DNA of 64,000 nt from Coralloluteibacterium thermophilum (GCF_042654365.1 NZ_JBHSGG010000017.1:138838-202837), one strand, 5' to 3'; counted from the first letter of the stretch, positions 8,140 through 19,876 are shown. The notes: generated from the sequence alone by a model not told the origin. Made by a program: numbers and translations.

Positions 8140-9335
8140 GCCATCCTGCGCGCCCCGCCGTCCGCGGCGTTTCCCTCGTCGAGCTGATGGTCGCGCTGGC
8201 CATCGGGGCCGTGCTCATGCTGGGCCTGGTCCAGATCTTCGCGGCCTCCCGCGCGGCGTACCAGCTTTCCGAGGGCGCCTCGCGCGTGCAGGAGGGCAGC
8301 CGCTTCGCGGTGGACTATCTGCAGCGCGACCTGCGCATGGCCGGGCACTTCGGCTGCGTCAACGACCAGACCCATCTCCTGCAGGGGCCGGCCACCTTCA
8401 CGCTCGCCAGCGCGACGGCGGGGACCGAGGCGGCCTACAACGCGCTGCCGGCGCACCAGCAGTTCCACATCTCGATGCAGGGCTACGAGGCGAACGGCAC
8501 CGGTTCCGGCGCCGCCCGGACCCTGCCCGCCACGCCCAGCATCGGCGACGCCAGTCAGTGGACGCCCGCACTGCCTCCGGAAGTCGCCGGTCGCGCCGTC
8601 GCCGGCAGCGACGTGCTTGCGCTGCGCTTCCTCGCGCCCGACGGCGTTCCGGTGACGGGCTTCAACCCGGGAGCAGGCAATGCGCCGACCATCGGCTTCG
8701 ACGCGGAACGGGGACCGGTGCTTCGCGCCGGGCTGGCGGGGACGCCGCAGTTCCTGGGCGTCGCCGATTGCTCGTTCGTGACCGTCTTCACCAGCCCGGG
8801 CATCGCCGAGGGCAGCAGCAGCGTCGAGGCGGTGGTGGGCGCGGGTCAGCTCGGTTTCCGCAACCACTTCGAGCCGGGCAATGCGCAGCTGTTCCGCGCC
8901 GAGAGCATCTTCTACTACGTGGGGCTCAACCCTGTGGGCGAACCGGCCCTGTACCGGCTCCGCTACACCGGCCCGGGCAGCAGCGAAGTCGAGGAGCTCG
9001 TCGAGGGGGTGGAGACGCTGCAGTTCGCCTACGGCATCAGCGGAACCAGCGCCAACCGGCCGACCGGCTACATCGGCGAGGTGCATCCGGCCGGGAGCGG
9101 TGGCCTGGGCAATGCCGCCACCAGCGAGGCCGCAGCCGCCACCTGGCGCCTGGTGGGCGCCGTGCACATGGGCCTGCTGGTGCGGAGCCCCAATCCGGCC
9201 GCCGTCGTGCGGGGCGAGGAGGGGAGCGAATACCACGTCCTCGGCGTCCAGCTGACGCCGTCCGCCGGCGATACGCGCGCGCGCAACGCCTACGAAACCA
9301 CGGTTGCCCTGCGCAACCGGCTGTTCGGGAACTGA
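8136..9335 (+). CDS. pilW: Type IV pilus assembly protein PilW
   Basis: 399 residues. The prepilin-type signal RG|VSLVELMVALAIGAVLMLG at residues 10-29 has the conserved Glu at +5. The block SRFAVDYLQRDLRMAGHFGC is characteristic of PilW. Its role is a minor pilin of the tip/initiation complex that supports PilY1 display. The start overlaps the pilV stop (ATGA), and pilX begins 4 nt after the stop. Confidence 0.93.
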   Translation: MSHPARPAVRGVSLVELMVALAIGAVLMLGLVQIFAASRAAYQLSEGASRVQEGSRFAVDYLQRDLRMAGHFGCVNDQTHLLQGPATFTLASATAGTEAAYNALPAHQQFHISMQGYEANGTGSGAARTLPATPSIGDASQWTPALPPEVAGRAVAGSDVLALRFLAPDGVPVTGFNPGAGNAPTIGFDAERGPVLRAGLAGTPQFLGVADCSFVTVFTSPGIAEGSSSVEAVVGAGQLGFRNHFEPGNAQLFRAESIFYYVGLNPVGEPALYRLRYTGPGSSEVEELVEGVETLQFAYGISGTSANRPTGYIGEVHPAGSGGLGNAATSEAAAATWRLVGAVHMGLLVRSPNPAAVVRGEEGSEYHVLGVQLTPSAGDTRARNAYETTVALRNRLFGN

Positions 9336-9339
9336 GCCC

Positions 9340-9876
9340 ATGGCCGTCCGGAATCCAATGCGCCGACCGATCCTCGAACGCCCGGGCCGGCAGCGCCAGC
9401 GCGGCGCGGTGCTGTACGTGGCGCTCGTCCTGCTCATCCTCCTTGCGCTCATCGGCGTCACCGGCATGCAGGTCGCCAGCCTGCAGGAGCGGATGACGGG
9501 CGCCTACCTGGCGGCCAACCGGGCCTTCCAGAACGCGGAGAGCCTCGCGCGCCAGCAGGAGAACGACATCCTGCACGCCCTCGGTCCCGGCAGCGGCTCG
9601 TTCAACGCCGACCAGGAGCGCTGCGATCCGTCGTTCGACCCGGCCGCCTGGTCGGAGGCCATCGACATCGCGGCGCTGCGCGAGGTGCGTACGCGCCGCA
9701 TCGACCAGTGCAGTCCGGGTGGCGGCGGGCTCGGCCAGGGCGTGCGCCCGCTGAGCGAGAACACGGACCTGACCTACCAGATCTCCGCCTTCGCTGCCGA
9801 CGTCCAGCCGTCGGACGCCACGAACCCGCCCACGGCCAGCGCCCGCGTGGTCGTCGATACCGTCTACCTCCCATAA
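9340..9876 (+). CDS. pilX: Type IV pilus assembly protein PilX
   Basis: 178 residues starting at ATG 9340. The hydrophobic segment RGAVLYVALVLLILLALIGV with MQVASLQERM after it matches PilX. The FTLIE prepilin motif is replaced by an atypical site, as is usual for this family. PilX links the pseudopilin helix to the other tip proteins. The AFQNAESLARQQE helix after the membrane segment is also typical. It lies between pilW and pilY1 with short spacers, so it is part of the same operon. Confidence 0.9.
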   Translation: MAVRNPMRRPILERPGRQRQRGAVLYVALVLLILLALIGVTGMQVASLQERMTGAYLAANRAFQNAESLARQQENDILHALGPGSGSFNADQERCDPSFDPAAWSEAIDIAALREVRTRRIDQCSPGGGGLGQGVRPLSENTDLTYQISAFAADVQPSDATNPPTASARVVVDTVYLP

Positions 9877-9884
9877 GGACAGCC

Positions 9885-12800
9885 ATGACTGCGAACAAAT
9901 TCGCGCTCGGCGCCCTGGTCTTCCTCCTCAGCGCCCTCGGGGGCCTCTCGGCGCCCGTGCGCGCTGCGCAGGGGCAGGGACAGCTCGCTCAGTATCCGCT
10001 CAGCCTCGGCACCCCGGTCGCGCCCGCCTTCATCATGGCCGTGGACGACTCGAACTCGATGACGTTCGAGCGCCTCTTCCCGGGCGGCGACGGCAGGATG
10101 CAGTGGAACAGCTCGAACTCGAGCTTCTTCGCCAACAACGGTTCGTTCTTCAACGTCGGCGCGGCCTGCAGCAACAACTCGACGGACTGCTACCTCTACC
10201 TGTTCCCCCACGACGGCTACAACAGCTCGTACAGCCCCGGACGCGCCATTCCCCCGCTGGATGCGTTCGGCTTCGCCCGATCGCACGTCTACAACGCGGG
10301 CTACTTCAACCCCGGCATCACCTATGAGCCCTGGCGGAACGCCGACGGCAGCCTCTGGCCGAACGCGACCCCCAGCGCCACCCGTGCGGACCCGCGCAAC
10401 CCGGCGATCTACGGCAACAGCTTCTCGCGCGCCTACAACGTCGTCTACAACCTCACGGCCAACCGCGCGAACACCGGCGAGACCTTCCAGATGCTCAATG
10501 GCATGAGCATCCCCGATCTCGCGGGGCGGGGGATGCGGCACCGCCAGGGCAACAGCTGGTCGACGGCCGCCAGGAGCATCACCAGCAACACGACGGTCGC
10601 CTTCGACTACTTCCCCGCGACCTTCTACCTGCCGGCCAACGATCCGGCCCCTCCCGGGTACCGGACCCAGGACCAGTACCGGCCGATCGTGAACAACGCC
10701 TGCGGCCCGGGCTGCAACATGCGCCGCTACGAGATCAAGCTGGCGAACTACACGACGCAGCAGGCCTACAACGCCGCCATCCAGAACTTCGCCAACTGGT
10801 TCCAGTACCACCGCAGCCGCCTGCTGGCGATGGTGGGTTCGATGACGCACGCGGTGTACAGCGTCAACAACATGCGGATCGGCTACTTCACGATCAACAA
10901 TCGCGTCAACGTGACGATGCACGAGATGCCGACGGAACGCGCCCCGCTGTACCAGAGTTTCTTCGGTCTGCAGGCAGGCGGGTTGGTGAACGCGGGGGGC
11001 GGCACGCCGAACCGCGACGCCGTGGCCCACCTGGGCGAGCAGTTCCGTCGCACCGACGCTGGGGCGCCGATCGTCTACGCCTGCCAGAAGAACGGCGGCA
11101 TGCTGTTCACCGACGGCTTCACCAACAGCAACACCGGGCCTACCAACGTCGGCAACGTGGACGGCAACATGGGGGCCCCGTTCGCGGACAACTTCAGCAA
11201 CACGATCGCGGACATCGCCGCGCGCTACTACCTCGACACGGCCAGCGGCGGCCTCGCGCCCCTGCGTACCGGCGCCGGCTTCCCCGCCGGCCAGGTCCCG
11301 GTGCCGGACGCATGCCGCGGCGCGAACCCGGACCCGCGCCTGGACTGCCAGTCCAACCTGCACATGAACTTCTACGGCGTCACCCTGGGCGCGCGCGGCG
11401 CGATCTTCGACGTCAACGAGGCGGCGACGGCCGACCCGTTCGCGAATCCGCCGAACTGGAACGCCGCCGGGAATCCGAGAAGCTCGGATGGCGCACCCAC
11501 CGTCGACGAGATCTGGCACGGGACCATCAACGCCCGCGGCGACTTCGTGAACGCGAAGACGCCCGTGGACGTCACCGAGGCGATGCAGCGCGTGCTCGCC
11601 TCGGTCGGCGGCGGCGAAAGTCCTTCGGGCAGCCTCGGTCTCACCGGCGCGCGCGTGGGCGAGAGCTCGTTCACGGTCACTCCGAGCTTCACCTCGGGCA
11701 ACAACGGGACCGACTGGTACTCGCGCCTCATCGCCGAGCGCCCGGTCGCGACGGCGGGTGAGATCAGCTATACGCGCCTGTGGGATGCGGCGCAGCGACT
11801 GCCGGCACCGGACGTGCGGGCGCGGAACACGGTGGTCGGCCGGGGGCACGGCAACAACGACGCCAGGCCCCAGCTGGCGCCGTTCGCGCCGGCCGCGTTC
11901 GGCGCGAACGACACGGAGCGTCGCGCTCTGCTCTGCAGCAACGGCAGGGCGCGCTGCACCGGCAGCGATCTTGCGCAGCTCGGCTCGGTGCAGGATTTCC
12001 TGAGGTACCTCATGGGCGACGCCTCGCGGGAAGTCCGCAACGGCGGCACCTTCCGCGACCGCACCACGCCGCTGGGCGACATCGTCAACTCCACGCCGGT
12101 CATCGCCTCCCCCCGCGACAACTACGGCTACGCCGGGCTCGCCGGCACCGAACAGGACCCGTTGCGCTACCGCGACTATCTGGCGCGCAAGGCCGACCGC
12201 GCGCCGCTGGTGCTGGTCGGCGCCAACGACGGCATGTTCCACGCCTTCAACGGCGACAGCGGCACGGAAGCCTTCGCCTACATCCCGACGACCGCCGTCG
12301 GGCACCTCGGGAACCTGGCGTTCCCGTACCGCCCCGAGGACCGCGACAACCAGAAGTTCCAGCACCGCTACTACGTGGACGGCCCGGTGACCGTGTCCGA
12401 CGCCTATTTCGGTGCGAACGACTGGCGCACCGTCGCGGTGGGGACCGCGGGCGCCGGCGGCAGGGGCGTGTTCGCGCTCGACATCAGCAATCCCTCCAGC
12501 TTCTCCGCCAACGCCGTGCTGTGGGAGATCAGCGACCAGATGCGCGGGCGCGAGGTCTGGCGGGACATCGGCCACGTGGTGAGCAAGCCCGTCGTCGTGC
12601 CGGTGCTGCGCGGCAACACGCCGACCTGGGTCGCGGTGTTCGGCAACGGCTACGGCAGCGACAACAACGACCCGGTGCTGTTCGTGGTCGACATGAGGAC
12701 GGGCCAGACGCGCACCATCGCGGCGACCCGCTCGCATGGCGCGGATCGCGACCGCGTCCAGAACGGCCTCGGGAACATCATCGTCCTCGATCGCTGGCGG

Positions 12801-13670
12801 TCCAGCCCGGACAATGGCAGCCAGATCCAGGGCACCGACGGCTACGCGGATACGGTGTATGGCGCCGACCAGCGCGGCAACATCTGGAAGTTCGATCTCC
12901 GCGACGACTCGCTGGCGTACGACCAGCCGCTGTTCACGGCGACCGACGACCAAGGCAACCCGCAGCCCATCACTGGCGGTCTCGAGGCCGCGACCGGACC
13001 CGGCGGCGGCGTCATGCTCTACTTCGGAACCGGCAGCTTCGCGTTCGAGAACGATGCCGCCGACACCAGCCTGCAGCGCTTCTACGGCGTCTGGGACAAC
13101 GGCGAGCCGGTCACGCGGCCGCTGCAGCGCCAGACGCTCTCGCCGAGCGCGGCCGACCCTGACGTCCGCAATGTGACCGCCAGTGCCGTCAACTACATGA
13201 GCCATGCCGGCTGGTACCTGGACCTCGCCTTGGTCCAGAACGAGAGGGCTACCCTGGCGGGCGAGCGCTTCGTGGGCTACCCGAGGCTGCAGAACGGCAT
13301 CGTCTTCTTCACCACCTTTGAGCCGGGCAGCTCCGATGCCTGCGCCGGCGGCGGCCGGAACTGGCTCTACGCGCTGAATGCGCTGAGCGGCCTGCCCTCG
13401 CTCGGCAACCTGCGCATCGGCAGCCCCACCGCGAGCCCGCTCGGCGAACCTGCCGGCGGCGTCGCGCTGGAGACGGGCGGCGATGCGCCGGTGACCGAGA
13501 TCGCGGTCGTGCTGCCGCCGCCGCCGCAGGCCCTCGGCGCGGGCGCCACGGCGGAGCAGATCGAGGCGGAACTCAACCGTACCTGCGACCTGGTGGTGCA
13601 GACGGCGGGCAGCCAGCCCATGTACCTGGCGCGCGGCTGCGGCCGGCAGTCGTGGCGCCAGATCCGATGA
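9885..13670 (+). CDS. pilY1: Type IV pilus tip adhesin/biogenesis factor PilY1
   Basis: 1261 residues. A signal peptide (residues 1-28, ending VRAA) is followed by a von Willebrand A-like N-terminal region with a MIDAS-type DDSNS motif, then a C-terminal eight-bladed propeller of the PilC/PilY1 family. The propeller shows LVGANDGMFHAFNGDSGTE, FGNGYGSDNNDPVLFVVD and YGADQRGNIWKFDL. PilY1 sits at the pilus tip, counteracts retraction and serves in adhesion and surface sensing. The repeated asparagine/aromatic-rich stretches near residues 60-140 are unusual but in frame. It is framed by pilX and pilE, as in xanthomonads. Confidence 0.94.
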   Translation: MTANKFALGALVFLLSALGGLSAPVRAAQGQGQLAQYPLSLGTPVAPAFIMAVDDSNSMTFERLFPGGDGRMQWNSSNSSFFANNGSFFNVGAACSNNSTDCYLYLFPHDGYNSSYSPGRAIPPLDAFGFARSHVYNAGYFNPGITYEPWRNADGSLWPNATPSATRADPRNPAIYGNSFSRAYNVVYNLTANRANTGETFQMLNGMSIPDLAGRGMRHRQGNSWSTAARSITSNTTVAFDYFPATFYLPANDPAPPGYRTQDQYRPIVNNACGPGCNMRRYEIKLANYTTQQAYNAAIQNFANWFQYHRSRLLAMVGSMTHAVYSVNNMRIGYFTINNRVNVTMHEMPTERAPLYQSFFGLQAGGLVNAGGGTPNRDAVAHLGEQFRRTDAGAPIVYACQKNGGMLFTDGFTNSNTGPTNVGNVDGNMGAPFADNFSNTIADIAARYYLDTASGGLAPLRTGAGFPAGQVPVPDACRGANPDPRLDCQSNLHMNFYGVTLGARGAIFDVNEAATADPFANPPNWNAAGNPRSSDGAPTVDEIWHGTINARGDFVNAKTPVDVTEAMQRVLASVGGGESPSGSLGLTGARVGESSFTVTPSFTSGNNGTDWYSRLIAERPVATAGEISYTRLWDAAQRLPAPDVRARNTVVGRGHGNNDARPQLAPFAPAAFGANDTERRALLCSNGRARCTGSDLAQLGSVQDFLRYLMGDASREVRNGGTFRDRTTPLGDIVNSTPVIASPRDNYGYAGLAGTEQDPLRYRDYLARKADRAPLVLVGANDGMFHAFNGDSGTEAFAYIPTTAVGHLGNLAFPYRPEDRDNQKFQHRYYVDGPVTVSDAYFGANDWRTVAVGTAGAGGRGVFALDISNPSSFSANAVLWEISDQMRGREVWRDIGHVVSKPVVVPVLRGNTPTWVAVFGNGYGSDNNDPVLFVVDMRTGQTRTIAATRSHGADRDRVQNGLGNIIVLDRWRSSPDNGSQIQGTDGYADTVYGADQRGNIWKFDLRDDSLAYDQPLFTATDDQGNPQPITGGLEAATGPGGGVMLYFGTGSFAFENDAADTSLQRFYGVWDNGEPVTRPLQRQTLSPSAADPDVRNVTASAVNYMSHAGWYLDLALVQNERATLAGERFVGYPRLQNGIVFFTTFEPGSSDACAGGGRNWLYALNALSGLPSLGNLRIGSPTASPLGEPAGGVALETGGDAPVTEIAVVLPPPPQALGAGATAEQIEAELNRTCDLVVQTAGSQPMYLARGCGRQSWRQIR

Positions 13671-13699
13671 ACAACGCGACGGCCTCAGGGGGCGCGGCA

Positions 13700-14113
13700 A
13701 TGAAGACGAACAGGAACTCCGGATTCACCCTCATCGAGCTGATGATCGTGGTGGCGGTGGTGGCGATCCTCGCCGCCATCGCCATCCCGAGCTATCAGGA
13801 CAGCGTGCGCAAGGGGCGCCGCGGGCAGGTCAAGGCCGACCTCGTCGAGTTCTCCCAACTGCTCGAGCGGCATCACACCACCAACAACTCCTATGTCGGC
13901 GTCAACCTGCCGACGCACTCGCCGCGCACGGGCACGGCGTTCTACAGGATCGATGCGGCCGTGACCGACCATGCGTTCACGCTCAGCGCCCAGCCGCTGG
14001 CCGCTGGCGGGCAGGAGAAGGACCGCTGCGGCATGCTGACCTTGCGGAACACGGGTGCGAAGACGGCGAAGGGCAACGACAGCAGCCCGGCGACGCTGCA
14101 GGAGTGCTGGTAG
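13700..14113 (+). CDS. pilE: Type IV minor pilin PilE
   Basis: 137 residues from ATG 13700, chosen because AGGGGG lies 7 nt upstream and gives the canonical short leader MKTNRNSG|FTLIELM. ATG 13667, overlapping the pilY1 stop as ATGA, is the alternative and would lengthen the leader by 11 residues. The mature protein has the ILAAIAIPSYQDSVRKGRR helix and a C-terminal Cys pair (DRCGM...LQECW). It is the last gene of the pilin operon, 39 bp before a strong terminator. Confidence 0.93.
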   Translation: MKTNRNSGFTLIELMIVVAVVAILAAIAIPSYQDSVRKGRRGQVKADLVEFSQLLERHHTTNNSYVGVNLPTHSPRTGTAFYRIDAAVTDHAFTLSAQPLAAGGQEKDRCGMLTLRNTGAKTAKGNDSSPATLQECW

Positions 14114-14152
14114 CGCTGCATCCGGCCACTAGACCGGAACCCGGAACCCGGA

Positions 14153-14189
14153 AACGAAGAAGCCCCGCCGATGGCGGGGCTTCTTCGTT
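14153..14189. terminator. Bidirectional terminator between pilE and tRNA-Asn
   Basis: A perfect 17-bp stem (14153-14169 with 14173-14189) around a 3-nt loop. It starts with AA and ends with TT, so it can act on both strands. It separates the rightward pilin operon from the leftward tRNA-Asn. Confidence 0.88.
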
Positions 14190-14195
14190 GGATCT

Positions 14196-14272
14196 TGGCG
14201 CCCGAAGCTGGACTCGAACCAGCGACCCCCTGATTAACAGTCAAGTGCTCTAACCAGCTGAGCTATTCGGGC
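14196..14272 (-). tRNA. tRNA-Asn (GTT)
   Basis: A cloverleaf on the minus strand. Acceptor GCCCGAA pairs with TTCGGGC, the anticodon loop holds GTT (GACTGTTAATC), and the T arm is GGTTCGAGTCC. The CCA end is encoded at 14196-14198. 77 nt including CCA. Confidence 0.97.
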
Positions 14273-14323
14273 GGGGTCGCACATTTTAGCCTGCCGATGA
14301 TGCGGGTCAAGCCCCGTGCGTGC

Positions 14324-14863
14324 TCACGGCACGAACGGGCAGGGCTCGGTGCCGGCGGGGCGTTCGCTGCGCGTGCGTCCGCTGTTGCTGACCACCACCC
14401 GGCCCAGCAGGCGGGCGCGCGGCCCGGTGCTGCACAGGCGGATGCTCAGGTTGCTGCCGCCGCTGCGGCCGTCCGGCTGGAAGCGCACGCGCAGGCGGCC
14501 CGCCGTGGTGGCGAGGGCGATGCGACGGTCGCCGTCGATCCTGCGCAGCACGTCGGCCTCGCTCGCGGGCTGGTCCCTGCGTCCGGGATCCAGGTAGATC
14601 AGCCAGCCGCCGCTCCACGTCGGGTCGTTCCGGCAGCGCCCGTCGGGGCCCGCGGGGCAGACCGTCACCGGCTGGCGGCGGTGGATGGCGGTCGTCCTGG
14701 CGCTGGCCAGCGTCGCGCTCAGGTGGTGGAGGGCATTGCTCGCGCGGGCGCGGTCGCCCACGTCCCGCAGCGCAGGCAGGCCAAGGCCCGCGATCGCCGC
14801 GACGACCGCGAGCACGGTCAGCAATTCGATCAGGGTCAGGCCCCGGCTGTGCGTCCTCTGCAT
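14324..14863 (-). CDS. Orphan GspH/FimT-family pseudopilin
   Basis: 179 residues from ATG 14863. The prepilin signal SRG|LTLIELLTVLAVVAAIAGL lies at residues 6-26, and a GspH-like domain follows (LASARTTAIHRRQPVTVCP, then WLIYLDPGRRDQP). It is a second FimT-like protein on the opposite strand from the pilin operon, separated from it by a terminator and tRNA-Asn, and divergent from uvrB. It may be an extra minor pilin of the type IV pilus or a pseudopilin of a secretion system; no other secretion gene is nearby. Confidence 0.88.
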   Translation of the reverse strand: MQRTHSRGLTLIELLTVLAVVAAIAGLGLPALRDVGDRARASNALHHLSATLASARTTAIHRRQPVTVCPAGPDGRCRNDPTWSGGWLIYLDPGRRDQPASEADVLRRIDGDRRIALATTAGRLRVRFQPDGRSGGSNLSIRLCSTGPRARLLGRVVVSNSGRTRSERPAGTEPCPFVP

Positions 14864-15068
14864 CGTGCGCCGTCCTGGCGGGTGCGGACGCACAGCCTGC
14901 CGCGCGGCCCCGGGCGCCCGCCGCCCGACGATGGCGCCGCCGGCGGTAGGAAATCCGCCTGCCGCGGGGCGCGCGTCCTCGCAAAGCCTGCTGCAAGCTG
15001 TCCCCACCGCGACGCGCAGGGGCCTGGCTGCTGTACTTTCGGCCCCGCCGCCCCCATGTGCCGTCGTC

Positions 15069-17088
<2,020 letters not shown>

Positions 17089-17099
<11 letters not shown>

Positions 17100-17814
17100 C
17101 AATCGGTCCGGGATCCGCTCGAGGCGCCTCGCCGCCCGGTGTCGGACGCTGCCGGAAATAGCGGTGGCACTGGAGGTAGTCGATGCCCATGCCGATCTGG
17201 AAATAGGCTTTTCCGCCGCGGCGACCAGGCTGCAGGCAGGGCAGTTCGTACTCTGCTTCGGGATTGTTCGTATAGTGGACTGGGATCTTCTCGGCGAAGC
17301 GCCCTAGCAGAGCGCCGTCGCACTTGATGCCGTTGTAGCTGTCGAAGCCAAAGCGCGGATGGCCTATGTCGAAATCGTCGACGCACACCACGCCGACATT
17401 GATGAGCGCCAGTTCGCGCTCCAAGGGCCACGCGTCGTACCAGTGCGCGTCGAGGTAGAACAGCGGCCTCCGGAATCGGGGTGCGTACTTCCTGATCAGG
17501 TCGGGCGAATCCATCTTCTCCACGATCGTGTTCGGCATGAAACCGACCCGGCGCCGCACCAGGTCGACGTATCTGTCGACGACATCGCAGGTGATGATCG
17601 TTCGGTTCGGATAGGCGCGTGCAAGATACTCCGTGGTATCACCGACGTTGCTGCCGGTTTCTATGATGACGTCGCAATCGTAGCGTTCGATGAGATAGTC
17701 GAATTCGAGAGCGGTTGTGACGTCGAAGCCGAATGGGCCTCCACCATCACTGAGCTCGGCGGCACCGAGCCGCAGTGTCCTGTAAAAGTGGCGATACACG
17801 TTCTCTGCCGACAT
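17089..17814 (-). CDS. Class I SAM-dependent methyltransferase-like protein, function unknown
   Basis: 241 residues from ATG 17814. The segment CDVIIETGSNVGDTTEYLA resembles motif I of Rossmann-fold methyltransferases, followed by an acidic end of strand 2 (TIITCDVVDRY) and LFYLDAHWYDAWPL, as in FkbM/class I-like proteins. No specific family or substrate was recognised. Base and codon use are visibly less GC-rich than the flanking genes (many AT-ending codons). It sits between uvrB, whose end it overlaps by 11 bp, and tRNA-Val. Together this suggests acquisition next to a tRNA gene. Confidence 0.75.
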
Positions 17815-17903
17815 GATCTCCCCAGACGTTCCCTCGCGAAGAGCTTCGTTCTACGGCAGCGTGCGCCGAGCGGGAACCAGTTGTGCACAGGGCCAGCTCC
17901 CGC

Positions 17904-17909
17904 TACACT
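17904..17909 (+). promoter_or_regulatory. -10 element (TACACT) of tRNA-Val
   Basis: TACACT lies 14 bp before the mature 5' end of tRNA-Val. The same GCTACACTGCG context appears before the D-2-hydroxyglutarate dehydrogenase gene at 29928. Confidence 0.5.
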
Positions 17910-17923
17910 GCGCGGCCCGATCA

Positions 17924-17998
17924 GGGCGGTTAGCTCAGCGGTAGAGCACTACCTTGACATGGTAGGGGTCACAGGTTCGAACCCTGTACCGCCCACCA
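17924..17998 (+). tRNA. tRNA-Val (GAC)
   Basis: 75 nt including encoded CCA. Acceptor GGGCGGT/ACCGCCC, anticodon loop CTTGACATG with GAC, T arm AGGTTCGAACCCT. Confidence 0.97.
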
Positions 17999-18434
17999 CC
18001 TCGGCGCCACGGCCCGGGTGGACCTGATCGGAAGGCCGGCCATTCCCTGGGCCGGCGGCGCCAGGGCCGAGGCCGCAGGCGAACCGCACAGCACAGCACT
18101 CCCGACTCCGCTTGTCGCTTCCCGACGGCGACGAACGCGCGCCTGCATCCGGCGTCTCGGAGGCGACTGCCCACCGGAAGGCCCGGCCGCAGCAGCGAGG
18201 AGGGCGCTCCCATCGCGCAGGGCCTGCGTCGCCACGGAAGACCGGGTCGAATGCGTGCCGCATACCTCCGCGCGCCCTGCATGGCGTGTGTCTGCCGCCC
18301 TGTCTCCGGATACCTGTCGGATATCGGCCGACGCCATCCTGCCCGTGCCCGACACGACGTGCCCCCGGGAACCGCAGCGGCGCGCCGTGGCGCGGTGCCC
18401 TGTCGCCCCCCCCGTACCGCCCGAGCGCCACCCG
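17999..18434. other. Gene-free region between tRNA-Val and the beta-CASP RNase gene
   Basis: 436 bp in which frames on both strands are open only because of high GC. None resembles a known protein or has a ribosome binding site. No clear terminator follows tRNA-Val; a weak hairpin is possible around GGCCGGCC at 18032-18039. No integrase remnant or repeat of the tRNA end was found. Confidence 0.4.
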
Positions 18435-19820
18435 TCAGCGCGAGCCGGCGGCCAGGGCGACGCGCTCCATGTGCTCGGGGACGCGGCAGGCGCGGTCGAG
18501 GGTGTGGCGGACGCGCAGGCGCAGGGCGTCGGCCGCGTCCGGCTCGCCGTGGGTGAGGTAGGTGATGGCCGGTGCGTCGCGCTGCGCGCCCATCCATGCG
18601 ACCAGCTCGGCGGCGTCGGCGTGGCCGGACAGGCTCTGCAGCTGGACGACCTCGGCGCGGATCGGAACCTCCCGGCCGAACATGCGCAGGGAGGTCGCGC
18701 CGCCTGCGAGGGCGGCGCCACGCGTGCCCGCGGCCTGGTAGCCGGAGAGCAGGATCGCGTTGTGCGGCTCGGGCGCGAAGGCGGCGATGTGGTGCAGCAC
18801 CCGGCCGCCGGTGGCCATGCCGCTGGCGGAGAGGATGATCATCGGCCCGCGGCGCCGGTTGAGCGCGATGGACTCCTCGACCGTGCGCACCAGGGTCGCG
18901 ATCCCGTACATGCCGCTGCACTCGGTCTCGGGCACGCAGTGTTCGTCGTGGTGGCGCCGGTACAGCTCGGTCGCGTCGATCGCCATGGGGCTGTTGAGGA
19001 ACACCGGCAGCGGGGGGATCTCGCCCTTCTGCCGCAGGCGCGCGATGTCGAGCATCAGCGCCTGCGCGCGGCCGACCGCGAAGGCCGGCACCACGATCGT
19101 GCCGCCGCGCGCCGCCACACGCCGGATCACCGGCGCCAGTTCCTGCTCGGGGTCCATGGCCGGGTGGACCCGGTTGCCGTAGGTGGATTCGCAGACGAGC
19201 ACGTCGCAGGCCGGCAGCGGTGCGGGCGCGCGCATCAGCGGGTCGTGCGGGCGCCCCAGGTCGCCGCTGAAATGCAGGCGGATACCCTGGACCTCGAGAT
19301 GGATCTGCGCGGCGCCGAGGATGTGCCCGGCGTGCAGGAAGCGGGCGCGGATGCCGGGGCCGACCTCGAACGCTGCGTCGAAGGGGCGGGTACGGATGTG
19401 GCGCAGGCTGGCGCGGGCGTCCTCCTCCGTGTAGAGCGGAATGGGCGTGGCGTGCTTCGAATAGCCCTTGCGCAGCGCGTAGCGCGCCTCCTCCTCCAGC
19501 AGGTGTCCGCTGTCGGGCAGCAGCAGTTCGCAGAGGTCGCGCGTGGCCGGCGTACACAGCACCTCGCCGCGGAAGCCGTCCCGCACCAGGGCCGGGATGT
19601 AGCCGCTGTGGTCGAGGTGGGCGTGGGTGAGCAGGACGCAGTCGATGCTGGCCGGGTCGACCGGGAAGTCGGCGCGGTTGCGCTCGCGCAGCTTCTTGTA
19701 GCCCTGGAACAGGCCGCAGTCGACGAGGATGCGGCGTCCGCCGGCCTCGACCAGGTAGCGCGAGCCGGTGACGGTGTCGGCGGCGCCGAGGAAGCGCAGG
19801 GTCGGCGGGGCGTCGGGCAT
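18435..19820 (-). CDS. Metallo-beta-lactamase fold RNA-processing exonuclease, beta-CASP family
   Basis: 461 residues from ATG 19820, preceded by GGAGG at a good distance. The zinc-binding motif THAHLDH (His66, His68, Asp70, His71) and the LFQGYKKLRERN and AGHILGAAQIHLE blocks define the metallo-beta-lactamase core. The beta-CASP insert and SGMATGGRVLHH, with C-terminal GHADAAEL, mark the RNA-specificity (CPSF73/YSH1-like) branch. It probably cleaves RNA; the substrate is unknown. It is divergent from the truncated haemoglobin gene, and an FNR/CRP-type palindrome lies between the two starts. Confidence 0.92.
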   Translation of the reverse strand: MPDAPPTLRFLGAADTVTGSRYLVEAGGRRILVDCGLFQGYKKLRERNRADFPVDPASIDCVLLTHAHLDHSGYIPALVRDGFRGEVLCTPATRDLCELLLPDSGHLLEEEARYALRKGYSKHATPIPLYTEEDARASLRHIRTRPFDAAFEVGPGIRARFLHAGHILGAAQIHLEVQGIRLHFSGDLGRPHDPLMRAPAPLPACDVLVCESTYGNRVHPAMDPEQELAPVIRRVAARGGTIVVPAFAVGRAQALMLDIARLRQKGEIPPLPVFLNSPMAIDATELYRRHHDEHCVPETECSGMYGIATLVRTVEESIALNRRRGPMIILSASGMATGGRVLHHIAAFAPEPHNAILLSGYQAAGTRGAALAGGATSLRMFGREVPIRAEVVQLQSLSGHADAAELVAWMGAQRDAPAITYLTHGEPDAADALRLRVRHTLDRACRVPEHMERVALAAGSR

Positions 19821-19876
19821 CGGGGGGCCTCCGGTCGGCGGAGACCGCAGCATGCGGCCCGCGGCGCCGGGCCGCC

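Noticed and set aside
9864..13700. Open frame of over 1200 codons antisense to pilY1
   Set aside because: Shadow of a real gene in GC-rich DNA; no recognisable motif.
15000..15068. LexA/SOS box upstream of uvrB
   Set aside because: CTGTAC at 15031 superficially resembles a half-site, but no second half at the correct spacing exists.
17924..17998. tRNA-Val as the attachment site of an integrated element
   Set aside because: No integrase and no duplicated tRNA 3' end was found on either side. Only the adjacent foreign-looking gene hints at it.
17999..18434. Open frames on both strands after tRNA-Val
   Set aside because: No start signals, no family resemblance and low-complexity Arg/Pro/Ala content; treated as gene-free.
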